The notes under the pieces are model-generated. The model was not told the origin of the DNA, did not search any database, and saw nothing but the letters and a program-made list of their open reading frames with translations. A DNA stretch of 64,000 nucleotides from an uncultured Aquimarina sp. (GTDB taxonomy: Bacteria > Bacteroidota > Bacteroidia > Flavobacteriales > Flavobacteriaceae), in the NCBI GenBank assembly GCA_947498455.1, contig CANMKK010000028.1, positions 1 through 64,000 on the forward strand. Direction: 5' to 3'. Of this stretch, positions 8,923 to 18,995 are shown one piece after another (position 1 is the first letter of the stretch; the number at the start of each line of letters is the position of its first letter). Position numbers and translations under genes: made by a program.

Positions 8923-9999
8923 TTAGTTACTCGCTTGTGCTGATAATTGGGTCTTAAACGTATCTTGTGTTTTTAACCATTCGCTGTAATCTTCTTCAGA
9001 TTCTACAACAATCTTCATTTGCATATTATAATGTGATGTTCCACATATCTTATTACATAATAAGTAATAGTCAAACTCATAATTTTCTAACGCTTCATCA
9101 CCTGCTGCAACTAATTTTTTACTTTTCTCTCTTCTGATCTTATTTATAGTAGCTACTTTTTCTACCATAAACTCACTATTTCTCATCTCATCAGAAGTCA
9201 TTGTCGGAGTATACGAGAACTCTGTAATCATTCCAGGTACTACATTCATCTGCGCTCTAAAGAATGGCATATAAGCTGAGTGTAATACATCTTGAGAACG
9301 TAACTTAAATATAACTTTTCGGTTAACAGGTAAATGTAATTCATTGGTAATCTTATCATCCTTACCATACTTATCAGATATATCTAAACCTAATGTATTA
9401 ATTCCTTCTATAAAGCGAACATTAGCCTTACCTAGTACGTTATCTTCTCCAGCATACCTTGCTCTCCAGTCGAACTGATATGCATATAACTCAACAATCA
9501 GAGGATCCCCTTCTTCTTCGTCAATATTCATAATATCAGTCCAAGTAAACAATCCATAGATAATCAACCCAGCTAATACAATAACAGGAATAATTGTCCA
9601 TATAAATTCTAACTTATCATTATCAGCGAAGAATAACGCTTTATTTCCTTTTTTTCCACGATACTTATAAGCGAAAAAATGTAATAATCCTTGCGTAATG
9701 ATCTGAACAAACATGATCAATACCATAGAAATCAACATTAATTTATCATAATCATAACCGTGTTCTGAAGCTGATTCAGGTAAGAAAAAACTTCTGTATT
9801 GAGCAAAACAATATATTGTCAATACATATAAAAATATTACAAAAGCAAGCATCAACTTACCTTGTAAGTTATTATCCTTGTCGTTAGCTACTTGAGAATT
9901 ATCAGCATTACTAGCCTGGGACAATTTCAATATTTTTGACATTTGCCACAATGAAATTCCTATAAGCGCTAAAACTACTATGGTTAAGAATACAGTCAT
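8923..9999 (-). CDS. coxB: Cytochrome c oxidase subunit II
   Basis: Carries the CuA centre that takes electrons from cytochrome c. It has 358 residues. The CuA loop CNKICGTSHYNM lies near residues 314-325, with the upstream His in HSAYMPFF. The N-terminus is longer than in classical subunit II: a first helix at residues 1-22, a polar linker, then helices around 50-70, 90-115 and 130-150 before the periplasmic cupredoxin domain (YQFDWRARY). No signal peptide or fused haem domain is seen. It lies between actF and coxA with gaps of 33 and 42 bases, consistent with coassembly. Confidence 0.96.
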   Translation of the reverse strand: MTVFLTIVVLALIGISLWQMSKILKLSQASNADNSQVANDKDNNLQGKLMLAFVIFLYVLTIYCFAQYRSFFLPESASEHGYDYDKLMLISMVLIMFVQIITQGLLHFFAYKYRGKKGNKALFFADNDKLEFIWTIIPVIVLAGLIIYGLFTWTDIMNIDEEEGDPLIVELYAYQFDWRARYAGEDNVLGKANVRFIEGINTLGLDISDKYGKDDKITNELHLPVNRKVIFKLRSQDVLHSAYMPFFRAQMNVVPGMITEFSYTPTMTSDEMRNSEFMVEKVATINKIRREKSKKLVAAGDEALENYEFDYYLLCNKICGTSHYNMQMKIVVESEEDYSEWLKTQDTFKTQLSAQASN

Positions 10000-10032
10000 T
10001 TTTTATCTATCTTCTTTTTTACAATCTAATTT

Positions 10033-11388
10033 TTAATAATGGAAGTGTTTACTTTCTTCAATATATGGGTTTCCTTTTGCGAGTAATGGTGCCTTAGTCA
10101 ATGCATTAAATACAATGAATAAGAACAAGCCTAGGAATAACAATACTGCACTAATCTCTGATATACCAATAAACCAAGATGCTCCAACGGTCGCTGGCAT
10201 AATCATATTGTAAACATCAATATAATGTCCACATAAAATAATGATACCTGCCATCACCACAAACCAATTGATTCGTTTGTAATCGCTATTCATTAATACA
10301 AGTACTGGGAAAATAAAATTCATCACTAGCATTCCGAAAAATGGTAATCTATAATCTTCTATTCGGGTTATAAAATAAGTAACCTCTTCTGGTATATTAG
10401 AATACCATATTAACATAAACTGAGAGAACCAAAGGTATGTCCAGAAAATACTAATTCCGAACATAAATTTTGCCAGATCATGAATATGACTATTATTTAC
10501 AAATTCTAAATATCCTTTTGACTTAAGGTATATGGTTATTAAAGCTATTGTAGTGATACCCGACACAAATAAACTTGCAAACACATACCATCCGAATAAT
10601 GTACTAAACCAATGTGGATCAAAACTCATAATCCAATCCCAAGATGCCATTGATTCTGTATATATAAAGAATACTAAGAAAGCCGCAGATATCTTAAAAC
10701 TTTTTTTATACCACTTATTTCCTGTAGCATCTTCATCTTGTAATCTAGAATATTTTACAGCAAAATGACGGTATAAAAACCATCCTCCTAAAAATATTAT
10801 TGCCCTAATAATAAACCCTGTTCCATTTAACCAACCTGATTTACCATTTATTAATGCATCAAATTTATCACTATCAGGATCTACAACCCCTGGATCTGCC
10901 CAAACAAACAAGTGGTTTACATGCAATCCAGATAATGCTAAGATCACAAACAATATAATTCCTCCAGGCACTAGATAAGCGGTTATTGCTTCCATTACCC
11001 TAAAAAGTACTGGTGACCAACCTGATTGTGCTGCGAATTGTATTGCATAGAATGCTAACACCCCTAAAGCAATCATAAAGAAAAAGAATGCTGCAACATA
11101 CAAGGCTGCCCAAGGTTTGTTCTGTAATTGATGTAATACGTGTTCATAATGCGCATCACCCCCATGTGTATCTTCTTTTCCGTGTGTTTCTGTACCGTGA
11201 GCATTTTGTGCATGACCTCCGTTTTCTGCATGGGCGTCACCATGTCCTCCATGAGCATCATGTGCCATCATTTCTTTTACTTCTTCAATAGTACTTGGGG
11301 CTGAAAGGAAACCTGTAGCAAGCCCTATTGCACCAATAACTACAAGAATGATAGAAAATAATCTTAATTTACTTGATAGCGTATACAT
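10033..11388 (-). CDS. actF: Alternative complex III subunit ActF (NrfD-like membrane protein)
   Basis: Integral membrane subunit of the quinol:cytochrome c oxidoreductase that replaces the bc1 complex. It has 451 residues and about ten helices, paralogous to ActC. Residues about 43-90, between helix 1 and helix 2, are strikingly rich in His and Gly (AHGGHGDAHAENGGH and similar; eleven His in under 50 residues), which is not part of the core fold and looks like a metal-binding loop (inference). The gene follows actE by 42 bases and precedes coxB, the order known from flavobacterial act-cox operons. Confidence 0.93.
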   Translation of the reverse strand: MYTLSSKLRLFSIILVVIGAIGLATGFLSAPSTIEEVKEMMAHDAHGGHGDAHAENGGHAQNAHGTETHGKEDTHGGDAHYEHVLHQLQNKPWAALYVAAFFFFMIALGVLAFYAIQFAAQSGWSPVLFRVMEAITAYLVPGGIILFVILALSGLHVNHLFVWADPGVVDPDSDKFDALINGKSGWLNGTGFIIRAIIFLGGWFLYRHFAVKYSRLQDEDATGNKWYKKSFKISAAFLVFFIYTESMASWDWIMSFDPHWFSTLFGWYVFASLFVSGITTIALITIYLKSKGYLEFVNNSHIHDLAKFMFGISIFWTYLWFSQFMLIWYSNIPEEVTYFITRIEDYRLPFFGMLVMNFIFPVLVLMNSDYKRINWFVVMAGIIILCGHYIDVYNMIMPATVGASWFIGISEISAVLLFLGLFLFIVFNALTKAPLLAKGNPYIEESKHFHY

Positions 11389-11430
11389 ATTTATATAATA
11401 TCGTTATTCTTAACTTTTAAATATTGCACT

Positions 11431-12084
11431 CTAGTGATGTGCGTTACTATGATCTTCTTCTTTTGCCTCGTGATGTGCTTCTTCTATCTTTATAGCTTCT
11501 ACAACATCCGAATCAATACGGACTGTTTTTCCTTCTAAATCTGCTTTTAGCTTCTGAACATATTGAACAATTTGCCAGCGTTCTTCTTCATTAGTTTGAA
11601 CAGCGTATGACCCCATTGTATTGATCCCGTAATACATCACGTGGTAGATACTTCCCTCAGTAATTATTCTACCTGGATCATCATAACTAGGTACCCCTAA
11701 GATTTTCTCTCTTTTTACTAAAGTTCCCTTTCCATCTCCTTGTCCTCCATGGCAAATAGCACAGTATATATCATACAAAGCTTTACCTGCCTCTTCATTG
11801 GCTTTTGTATAGCGGATTGGATTTTTTAATGAATCTTTTGCTTGCTGATACCCTTCGTTAGAATTTTTATAATCATAAGGCATCCACCCTCTAGGAATAG
11901 AACCTTCTGCAGGCAACATAGCTTCCTGACTTCCAGGAAAAACACCGTATTCACCGTAAGGCTCATACCCCACTGATTCATACATATCAGGCATATACTG
12001 ATAATTAGGTTTTGAATCTTTTTTACAAGAGACAACACTGATTATCGTAATTGCTACTACTATTATATTTATACTATTCTTCAT
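11431..12084 (-). CDS. actE: Alternative complex III subunit ActE, monohaem cytochrome c lipoprotein
   Basis: A 217-residue periplasmic-side cytochrome. A lipobox ends at Cys20 (ISVVSC followed by KK). The single haem site CAICH lies near residue 105, followed by GGQGDGKG, with the distal Met probably in the GINTMGSYA stretch. The C-terminal tail is acidic and His-rich (HHEAKEEDHSNAHH). It probably passes electrons from ActA towards the oxidase. The gap to actD is only 5 bases. Confidence 0.93.
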   Translation of the reverse strand: MKNSINIIVVAITIISVVSCKKDSKPNYQYMPDMYESVGYEPYGEYGVFPGSQEAMLPAEGSIPRGWMPYDYKNSNEGYQQAKDSLKNPIRYTKANEEAGKALYDIYCAICHGGQGDGKGTLVKREKILGVPSYDDPGRIITEGSIYHVMYYGINTMGSYAVQTNEEERWQIVQYVQKLKADLEGKTVRIDSDVVEAIKIEEAHHEAKEEDHSNAHH

Positions 12085-12089
12085 TATTA

Positions 12090-12629
12090 CTAATGGTTAT
12101 CTTCTTGCTTATCTATTACTTTAATTTCTACAGCTCCAGTATTACTTAAGAAACTTATCATTGAATCAACATCTTGATGACTTGCATCAAGCTCCATTAA
12201 GAAATGGTCATCAGTTGTTCTAACGTCTGGGTTCTCAGCCTCCTTAAATGGCCATAATTTACTTCTCATATAAAAAGTAATTACCATTAAGTGTGCTGCA
12301 AAAAATACAGTAAGCTCAAACATAATTGGCACAAAAGCCGGCATGTTTTCGAGGTAACTAAAACTTGGTTTTCCTCCAATATTCTGAGGCCAGTCTTCAA
12401 TCATGATATAATTCATCATAGAGATTGCAAATGTTAACCCAACACATCCATACATAAAAGATGTAATCGCTAATCTTGTTGGTGCTAATCCCATTGCTTT
12501 ATCCAGACCGTGTACAGGAAAAGGTGTATAAACCTCTTCTATATGATAATGCTCTGCACGAACTTGCTTTACAGCGTCCATTAGGACATCGTCATCTGTA
12601 TATAATGCATGTATAACCTTTGATGCCAT
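12090..12629 (-). CDS. actD: Alternative complex III subunit ActD (DUF3341)
   Basis: A 179-residue membrane subunit with two helices (about 55-80 and 100-125) preceded by a cytoplasmic ferredoxin-like domain (MASKVIHALYTDDDVLMDAV). It has no cofactor motif and is thought to be structural in the complex. It is separated from actC and actE by 4 and 5 bases, so translation is probably coupled. Confidence 0.93.
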   Translation of the reverse strand: MASKVIHALYTDDDVLMDAVKQVRAEHYHIEEVYTPFPVHGLDKAMGLAPTRLAITSFMYGCVGLTFAISMMNYIMIEDWPQNIGGKPSFSYLENMPAFVPIMFELTVFFAAHLMVITFYMRSKLWPFKEAENPDVRTTDDHFLMELDASHQDVDSMISFLSNTGAVEIKVIDKQEDNH

Positions 12630-12633
12630 ACTC

Positions 12634-14379
12634 TTAGTTGTTTTTTAATTTTTCAGCTTGTCCAGCCCAGTCATCACGTTGTGCTCTGCCAGGGAAAGAA
12701 CCTGTAATACTATCTAATAAATTGTACTCAGTTTCAGTCATTTTACTTACTTGATCGAAAGTAAAAATTCCAATTTCATTTAGTTTCTTCTCCATTACGG
12801 GTCCAATACCATTTACCTTCTTAAGATCATCAGCAGTCTGTGTAGCCGCATCAAATGTTCCCAAGTTTCCTAATAAATTATTGATCTCATCCTGACTAGC
12901 CTCCTTGACACTTACTTTTTCACTTTCGGCATAGCTATTATCAGAATCCTCTCTTGTAATTTTAGTAGTTACTTTAGGAAGCTCATCTCTGTGATCTATA
13001 CCAGCTTCTCTAAGCTTTTTGTATTTTTCACCAGAAGACTTCAAGATTGTTTTCACCTCTGCCTGTGCAATTACAGGAAAAGTACGTGCATATAATAAGA
13101 ACAATACAAAAAAGAATCCTATCGTTCCGATAAATATCCCCATATCTATAAAAGTTGGAGAGAACATCGTCCAAGAAGATGGTAAATAATCTCTATGTAA
13201 TGATGTTACAATAATTACAAATCGCTCAAACCACATCCCTATATTTACCACAATAGAGATAATAAATGAGAACATAATACTTCTTCTTAATTTTGGAAAC
13301 CACATAAATTGCGGAGAGAAAACATTACAAGTCATCATTGCCCAGTATGCCCACCAGTAAGGTCCTGTTGCTCTATTTAAGAAAGCATACTGCTCATATT
13401 CTACACCAGAATACCAAGCCACAAATAGCTCCGTAATATATGCCACACCAACTATAGAACCTGTAATCATAATTACAATATTCATCAATTCTATATGTTG
13501 TATGGTGATATAATTTTCTAAATTAGATACCTTTCTCATTATAATAAGTAAGGTATTTACCATTGCAAATCCTGAGAAAATAGCTCCTGCCACAAAATAT
13601 GGAGGAAAAATTGTCGTATGCCATCCCGGTATTACCGATGTAGCAAAGTCAAATGATACAATGGTGTGTACAGAAAGTACAAGTGGTGTTGCCAAACCCG
13701 CTAATACAAGAGATACCTCTTCAAAACGTTGCCAATCTTTTGCTCTACCACTCCATCCGAATGCCAAGATACTATATATCTTTTTATTGAAGGGAGTAAT
13801 TGCTCTATCACGAATCATTGCAAAATCAGGTAATAAACCAGTCCACCAGAATACTAATGATACCGATAAGTACGTCGAAATTGCAAATACATCCCAAAGT
13901 AATGGTGAATTAAAGTTTACCCATAGTGATCCAAACTGATTAGGGATAGGTAATACCCAATATGCCAACCAAGGACGTCCCATATGTATAATCGGGAACA
14001 AACCTGCTTGAATTACTGAGAATATCGTCATTGCCTCAGCAGATCGGTTAATTGCCATTCTCCATTTCTGACGGAATAACAATAATACTGCTGATATCAG
14101 GGTTCCTGCGTGACCGATACCTACCCACCAAACGAAGTTGGTAATATCCCAGGCCCATCCAACTGTTTTGTTTAATCCCCAGGTTCCGATACCTGTGGAT
14201 ATTGTATAAGTTATACAACCTATTCCCCAAAGGAAAGCAAGTAGCGCGATCGAAAATACAATCCACCAAGATTTATTTGCTTTACCTTCAACTGGTGCAG
14301 CTACATCAACTGTTACATCGTGGTAGGTTTTATCACCAGTTACTAAAGGTTTTCTTATAGGTGCTTCGTAATGAGACAT
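12634..14379 (-). CDS. actC: Alternative complex III subunit ActC (NrfD family) with a C-terminal helix-hairpin-helix tail
   Basis: Quinol-interacting NrfD-type membrane subunit with about ten helices in residues 40-445. At 581 residues it is roughly 100 longer than the core needs. After the last helix comes a charged linker (KVTTKITREDSDNSYAESEK) and then, from about residue 515, a helix-hairpin-helix domain: DLKKVNGIGPVMEKKLNEIG, FTFDQVSKM and a final RAQRDDWAGQAEKLK. Such HhH modules usually bind DNA or proteins; here the tail should face the cytoplasm and is more likely structural (inference). The reading frame runs through without a break. Gaps are 38 bases to actB and 4 to actD. Confidence 0.93.
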   Translation of the reverse strand: MSHYEAPIRKPLVTGDKTYHDVTVDVAAPVEGKANKSWWIVFSIALLAFLWGIGCITYTISTGIGTWGLNKTVGWAWDITNFVWWVGIGHAGTLISAVLLLFRQKWRMAINRSAEAMTIFSVIQAGLFPIIHMGRPWLAYWVLPIPNQFGSLWVNFNSPLLWDVFAISTYLSVSLVFWWTGLLPDFAMIRDRAITPFNKKIYSILAFGWSGRAKDWQRFEEVSLVLAGLATPLVLSVHTIVSFDFATSVIPGWHTTIFPPYFVAGAIFSGFAMVNTLLIIMRKVSNLENYITIQHIELMNIVIMITGSIVGVAYITELFVAWYSGVEYEQYAFLNRATGPYWWAYWAMMTCNVFSPQFMWFPKLRRSIMFSFIISIVVNIGMWFERFVIIVTSLHRDYLPSSWTMFSPTFIDMGIFIGTIGFFFVLFLLYARTFPVIAQAEVKTILKSSGEKYKKLREAGIDHRDELPKVTTKITREDSDNSYAESEKVSVKEASQDEINNLLGNLGTFDAATQTADDLKKVNGIGPVMEKKLNEIGIFTFDQVSKMTETEYNLLDSITGSFPGRAQRDDWAGQAEKLKNN

Positions 14380-14417
14380 AATCCTTTATAATTGAATTGA
14401 TTCTTTATTTAGTTTAA

Positions 14418-17400
14418 TTAGGCTTCTTGTGTATTTCTTACTTTCGTTTGATACATAACATTTGGTTTTGTACCTACGTGTTCTAGTAAGTGATACATAC
14501 GCTTATCTTCTGTAAGCTCAGCAACTTTACTCTTCTTATCATTGATATCTCCAAATGTCATAGCACCAGATGAACAAGCAGCTGAACAAGCAGTCTGGAA
14601 TTCTCCATCTTTTATCTCTCTACCCTCTCTCTTAGCATCCAGAATTGTTTTTTGTGTCATTTGCATACACATAGAACATTTTTCCATAACTCCTCTAGAA
14701 CGTACAGTAACATCAGGATTAATAACCATACGACCTAAATCATTATTCATATGGTAATCAAACTCATCATTATTATTATACAAGAACCAGTTAAATCTAC
14801 GCACTTTATACGGACAGTTATTCGCACAATATCTAGTACCTACACATCTATTGTAAGCCATATGATTTTGTCCTTGTCTACCGTGTGATGTTGCCGCTAC
14901 AGGACAAACTGTTTCACAAGGTGCGTGATTACAATGCTGACACATTACAGGCTGGAAAGCCACCTGAGGATTATCTGATGGATTTTCCATCTCTCCGAAT
15001 TCGGATAATGAACTTCCTAATCCAGCTATATTTTCTTTCTTCGTATTATCTCCATCAAAAGTTTCTTCAGAAGAGTAGTAACGATCAATACGTAACCAAT
15101 GCATATCACGGGATCTACGTACTTCTGATTTACCTACCACAGGAACATTATTCTCTGCATGACAAGCAATCACACAAGCGCCACATCCTGTACAAGCATT
15201 TAAATCTATAGAAAGATTAAAATGATGTCCTATAGAACGATCAAACTCATCCCAAAGATCAACTTCTGGCGAAGTCACATCAAACGGTATATGATCTTTA
15301 CTTACCTGAGGAACAGCATTCCACTCCTTCTTATCTTTTGTATTAAATATTTCTAATGTCGTTTCCTTGATAATATCACCACGACCCATTAAAGTATTAT
15401 GCAATTGAACACAAGCAAATTCGTGAACTCCTTCTGCTTTAGAAATTGTTACTGTCTGTATAGCATTAAAATTTCTATACAAGGAGTATGCATTAACTCC
15501 AACCTGCATTTCTTCTTTTAAGCCTTTTGCTTTTCCATACCCAAGCGCAAGTCCAACAGTTCCTTTAGCTTGTCCAGGCTGAATCAATACCGGGACTTTT
15601 ATCGGCTCAATTCCTTCTATTGCAATGTTAGCATAACTACCGTTCAATGCTCCATTAGCTACATTTTCATTTATCAGTCCTTTTTCCTGAGCATCAGCCT
15701 TAGAGATTGTTAAATAATTATCCCAAGATGCTCTTGAAATTGGGTCAGGCATCTCTTGTAACCAAGGGTTATTAGCCTGCTGTCCATCTCCTAAAGAAGT
15801 TTTTGTATATAAAGTAAGTTCTAAACCATTAGATTTTACAGTCGATAATCTTCTAGCCGCAGCTCTTACATCAGGAGATAAAGAAGTTGAAGTATTACTT
15901 TCATCGCCTTCTACGACTGGAGTTACTATCGCTTCTTCTAAACTTTCTTTAGCCAAAACCGGTTTTACCAAAACTCCATCATGCAATGCCTGATTCCAAG
16001 AAGTACTTCCTAAAACACCAGTCCAAGCACTTTTTATATAATCACTATAAGAAGCTGTATTTCCTGTCCATTTTAACAAGGTTTCCTGAAATTGTCTTGT
16101 ATCAAATAATGGTCGAATAGTAGGCTGCATTAAACTATAGCTCCCTTTCTTCAATTCCACATCTCCCCAAGACTCTAAATAATGAGGTGTTGTTGCTATA
16201 TAACTACATTGCGAAGATGTTTCATCACTATGCATACTAAATGCTACGGAAACATCAACTTTCTTAAGTCCTTCCGTAAATTCGGTAGCACTAGGTAGCG
16301 AGTATATTGGATTCACACCTGCAATTAGCAATGCTCCAATACGTCCGGCATTCATATCTTTAACCAATTGAGCAACTGCCTTGGCATCACCCTGACGAAT
16401 CTTACGTGGCGTCTCTTTGTTAAAAGCCTTACTATGAATCGCTTTATTTATCTCTAACACTAGTAATTGCGCATCCACATTTTGAATACCTGAAACTACT
16501 ACTGCATTACTTCCTGCTTTCTTTATTTGCGTTGCCACTTTAACTACTTCCGCTTCTAATGCAGAGTCTAAGGTACTTTTATAACTAGTACCCGTAACAT
16601 ATGCATACAGAGCAGCCAATACTTGCTTTTGCTGTGTAGGTGTTGTTTGTACCCTCTTGTCAGCATTTGCCCCAGAAAGAGACATATTTGCTTCAAATTG
16701 AATATGTTTAGACATTTTTCCATTTTTAGGAATACGTCCTTGAGCATATCCACTGTCATATCCTCCACCTTGCCAATCTCCTAAGAAATCAGCGCCAATA
16801 CTAACAATAGTAGTCGCTTTTGAGAAATCATAATCTGCTAACGCTCTTTCTCCATACATCATTTTATATGCATCCAAAGCTTCTGTGTATGATATTGCAT
16901 CATAAACAACCTGAGATACGTTTCCGTATTTAGCCTTAAACTCAGTAATTAATTTAGTTGTAGAAGGGCTGGCATATGTCTGAGTTAACAGTACAATTTT
17001 CTTTCCTCCAAGCGCATTCAATTTAGCACCTACTTCTTTATCTAGAGCTCCCCAACTAATATCTTCTCCGGCTTTCTTAGGCCCCGACAAACGTGAACTA
17101 TCATATAATGACAATACAGAAGCATGAACCCTAGCATTTGCCTCTCCATTAGAAGTTGCCAGATTATTATTCTCTACTTTTATAGGACGCCCTTCTCTGG
17201 TCTTAATCAAGACACTTGCAAAATCATATCCATCTGCTATTGTTGTAGCATAATAATTAGCTACACCAGGAACTATTCTTTCTGGTTGAACAACATATGG
17301 TATTGATTTGACCACTGGGCCTTCACAAGCTGCTAAAGATGCAGCTGCCGTACTAAAACCTACATATTTAAGAAAATCACGACGTGTTGTCGAAGAATTC

Positions 17401-17537
17401 TCCAGAGATGACTTATCTCCTAAAAACTCATCCGTAGGAATCTCCTTAACGAATTCGTTTTGTTGTAGCGTCTCAACAATAGAGCTATTCTCGTTTAGCT
17501 CTTCAACACTTTTCCAGTATTTCTTGTTTGATGACAT
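14418..17537 (-). CDS. actB: Alternative complex III subunit ActB (molybdopterin-like domain fused to Fe-S domain)
   Basis: A 1039-residue peripheral subunit. A Tat signal TRRDFLKYVGF is at residues 51-61 followed by a lipobox-like SLAAC, an unusual position because about 50 residues precede it, as is typical for this family. Residues 80-720 resemble the molybdopterin-oxidoreductase fold, which in ActB lacks the cofactor. The C-terminal third binds Fe-S clusters: CTGCGACVIAC near 783, CQHCNHAPCETVCP near 865, CVGTRYCANNCPY near 905 and CSMC near 950 with CSAAC. These form the electron path from quinol to ActA. Gaps are 52 bases to actA and 38 to actC. Confidence 0.95.
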   Translation of the reverse strand: MSSNKKYWKSVEELNENSSIVETLQQNEFVKEIPTDEFLGDKSSLENSSTTRRDFLKYVGFSTAAASLAACEGPVVKSIPYVVQPERIVPGVANYYATTIADGYDFASVLIKTREGRPIKVENNNLATSNGEANARVHASVLSLYDSSRLSGPKKAGEDISWGALDKEVGAKLNALGGKKIVLLTQTYASPSTTKLITEFKAKYGNVSQVVYDAISYTEALDAYKMMYGERALADYDFSKATTIVSIGADFLGDWQGGGYDSGYAQGRIPKNGKMSKHIQFEANMSLSGANADKRVQTTPTQQKQVLAALYAYVTGTSYKSTLDSALEAEVVKVATQIKKAGSNAVVVSGIQNVDAQLLVLEINKAIHSKAFNKETPRKIRQGDAKAVAQLVKDMNAGRIGALLIAGVNPIYSLPSATEFTEGLKKVDVSVAFSMHSDETSSQCSYIATTPHYLESWGDVELKKGSYSLMQPTIRPLFDTRQFQETLLKWTGNTASYSDYIKSAWTGVLGSTSWNQALHDGVLVKPVLAKESLEEAIVTPVVEGDESNTSTSLSPDVRAAARRLSTVKSNGLELTLYTKTSLGDGQQANNPWLQEMPDPISRASWDNYLTISKADAQEKGLINENVANGALNGSYANIAIEGIEPIKVPVLIQPGQAKGTVGLALGYGKAKGLKEEMQVGVNAYSLYRNFNAIQTVTISKAEGVHEFACVQLHNTLMGRGDIIKETTLEIFNTKDKKEWNAVPQVSKDHIPFDVTSPEVDLWDEFDRSIGHHFNLSIDLNACTGCGACVIACHAENNVPVVGKSEVRRSRDMHWLRIDRYYSSEETFDGDNTKKENIAGLGSSLSEFGEMENPSDNPQVAFQPVMCQHCNHAPCETVCPVAATSHGRQGQNHMAYNRCVGTRYCANNCPYKVRRFNWFLYNNNDEFDYHMNNDLGRMVINPDVTVRSRGVMEKCSMCMQMTQKTILDAKREGREIKDGEFQTACSAACSSGAMTFGDINDKKSKVAELTEDKRMYHLLEHVGTKPNVMYQTKVRNTQEA

Positions 17538-17589
17538 ATATAATTGATATTAGCTTCTTACTATTTCCGAAAATCGGACTGAATTTTTA

Positions 17590-18900
17590 TTAATAGTGGC
17601 ACTTACCACATTCCAAACCACCCATTTGTGCAGCGGTCAACTTATCCACACCGTATTTCTTGGACAATTCCTTATGAATCTTCTCATAATACTCATTGCC
17701 TTCTACTTTTACGTTTGTTTCTCTGTGACAGTTAATACACCATCCCATTGTCAATGGAGCATGCTGATACATAATTTCCATTTCTTCTACAGGCCCGTGA
17801 CATTTCTGACATTCAATTCCTGCTACACTTACGTGCTGAGAGTGATTAAAATATGCAAAATCAGGTAAATTATGAATACGAACCCATTTTACAGGCTCTG
17901 TCTTACCAGTATATGACTGTGTTGCTTCATCCCAACCAACTGCTTTATATAATTTTTTAATTTCACCATCATAAAACTCTTTAGAATAATCAGCTGTTGC
18001 CGTAGCATCTGCCACCTCACTAATAGACTTATGGCAATTCATACAGACATTAAGTGAAGGTATTCCCGACGTTTTACTCACACGCGCAGAAGAATGACAA
18101 TACTTACACTCTATTTTATTATCTCCAGCATGAATCTTATGTGAATAATGTATTGGCTGAATTGGCTGATACCCCTCATCAAGTCCTATCTGCATACAAT
18201 ATCCATATACATAGTACCCACTAGCAAGTAATAACAATATAGACACAACCAATACTAAAAATTGATTTTGAACAAATGCTTTCCATATCGATGTTCTTTC
18301 TTCTCTTCCCTGAAGTTCTATATTATTGGCTTCTGCAAAATTCTTTAAAGTCTTATTAACCAAGAATAACACACCTACCAACATTAAGAACACTAATGCT
18401 AACGCTGCTAAAATAAGGTTCGTAGAAACTGCAGAACCCGATCCACCAACTTCTCCTTCGATTACCGGTGGTTTAGGACGTTTCTCTTTTATAACCATTG
18501 CATATGCCAAGATATCATCGATATCTTGATTGGACAACTGCGGGAAAGTATTCATCGCAGTTTTATTGTACTCTTCATAAATAGCGACAGCATCAGCGTC
18601 TCCTGACGCAATCATTTCTGTACTATTCTTAATCCAAGAATACAACCACTTCTTACTACGTCTTTCTGTCACTCCGAAAAGTGCTGGTCCAGTAGTCCTC
18701 TTATACCTCTTATGACAAGAAGCACATAATGATTTGAATAACGCTTCTCCCTTTGCGATATCTCCACCAGCGGCAGATTCAGTAACAGCAGCACTAGCCG
18801 TTTCATCCTGAGCAAAAACTGGATTCAATAAAGAGAATAAAAAAACAGTTCCTAGAAGTAGGAGTCTTGAGGCTGAATTTCGGTATTTAACCTGTTTCAT
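17590..18900 (-). CDS. actA: Alternative complex III subunit ActA, multihaem cytochrome c with fused N-terminal monohaem domain
   Basis: A 436-residue protein with a signal peptide cleaved after VFA (about residue 30). There are six CxxCH haem sites: CASCH at 59-63 in a separate monohaem cytochrome c domain, then CKYCH 265-269, CMNCH 286-290, CQKCH 364-368, CINCH 388-392 and CGKCH 431-435 at the very end. Two membrane helices (about 161-182 and 212-234) separate the monohaem domain from the pentahaem part. The pentahaem region is the classical ActA; the extra domain resembles a class I cytochrome c. First gene of the act-cox operon. Confidence 0.95.
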   Translation of the reverse strand: MKQVKYRNSASRLLLLGTVFLFSLLNPVFAQDETASAAVTESAAGGDIAKGEALFKSLCASCHKRYKRTTGPALFGVTERRSKKWLYSWIKNSTEMIASGDADAVAIYEEYNKTAMNTFPQLSNQDIDDILAYAMVIKEKRPKPPVIEGEVGGSGSAVSTNLILAALALVFLMLVGVLFLVNKTLKNFAEANNIELQGREERTSIWKAFVQNQFLVLVVSILLLLASGYYVYGYCMQIGLDEGYQPIQPIHYSHKIHAGDNKIECKYCHSSARVSKTSGIPSLNVCMNCHKSISEVADATATADYSKEFYDGEIKKLYKAVGWDEATQSYTGKTEPVKWVRIHNLPDFAYFNHSQHVSVAGIECQKCHGPVEEMEIMYQHAPLTMGWCINCHRETNVKVEGNEYYEKIHKELSKKYGVDKLTAAQMGGLECGKCHY

Positions 18901-18953
18901 ATTATTAAGTAGAATTATCGTCTAAATTTTGGCACGGTTTTTTCTTACTTCAC

Positions 18954-18985
18954 ATAAAAAAAATAGGCAAAAACCACTGCCTTTT
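18954..18985 (-). promoter_or_regulatory. Hairpin with T run in the actA leader
   Basis: On the minus strand a short AGGCA/TGCCT stem is followed by TATTTTTTTT, between the putative -7 box (18996-19003) and actA. The stem has only five clean pairs, so attenuation of the respiratory operon is possible but weakly supported. Confidence 0.3.
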
Positions 18986-18995
18986 AATTCGACAG

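Noticed and set aside
11073..11291. Alternative frames rich in Met or His over the actF start
   Set aside because: Shadows of the His/Gly-rich actF loop in other frames.
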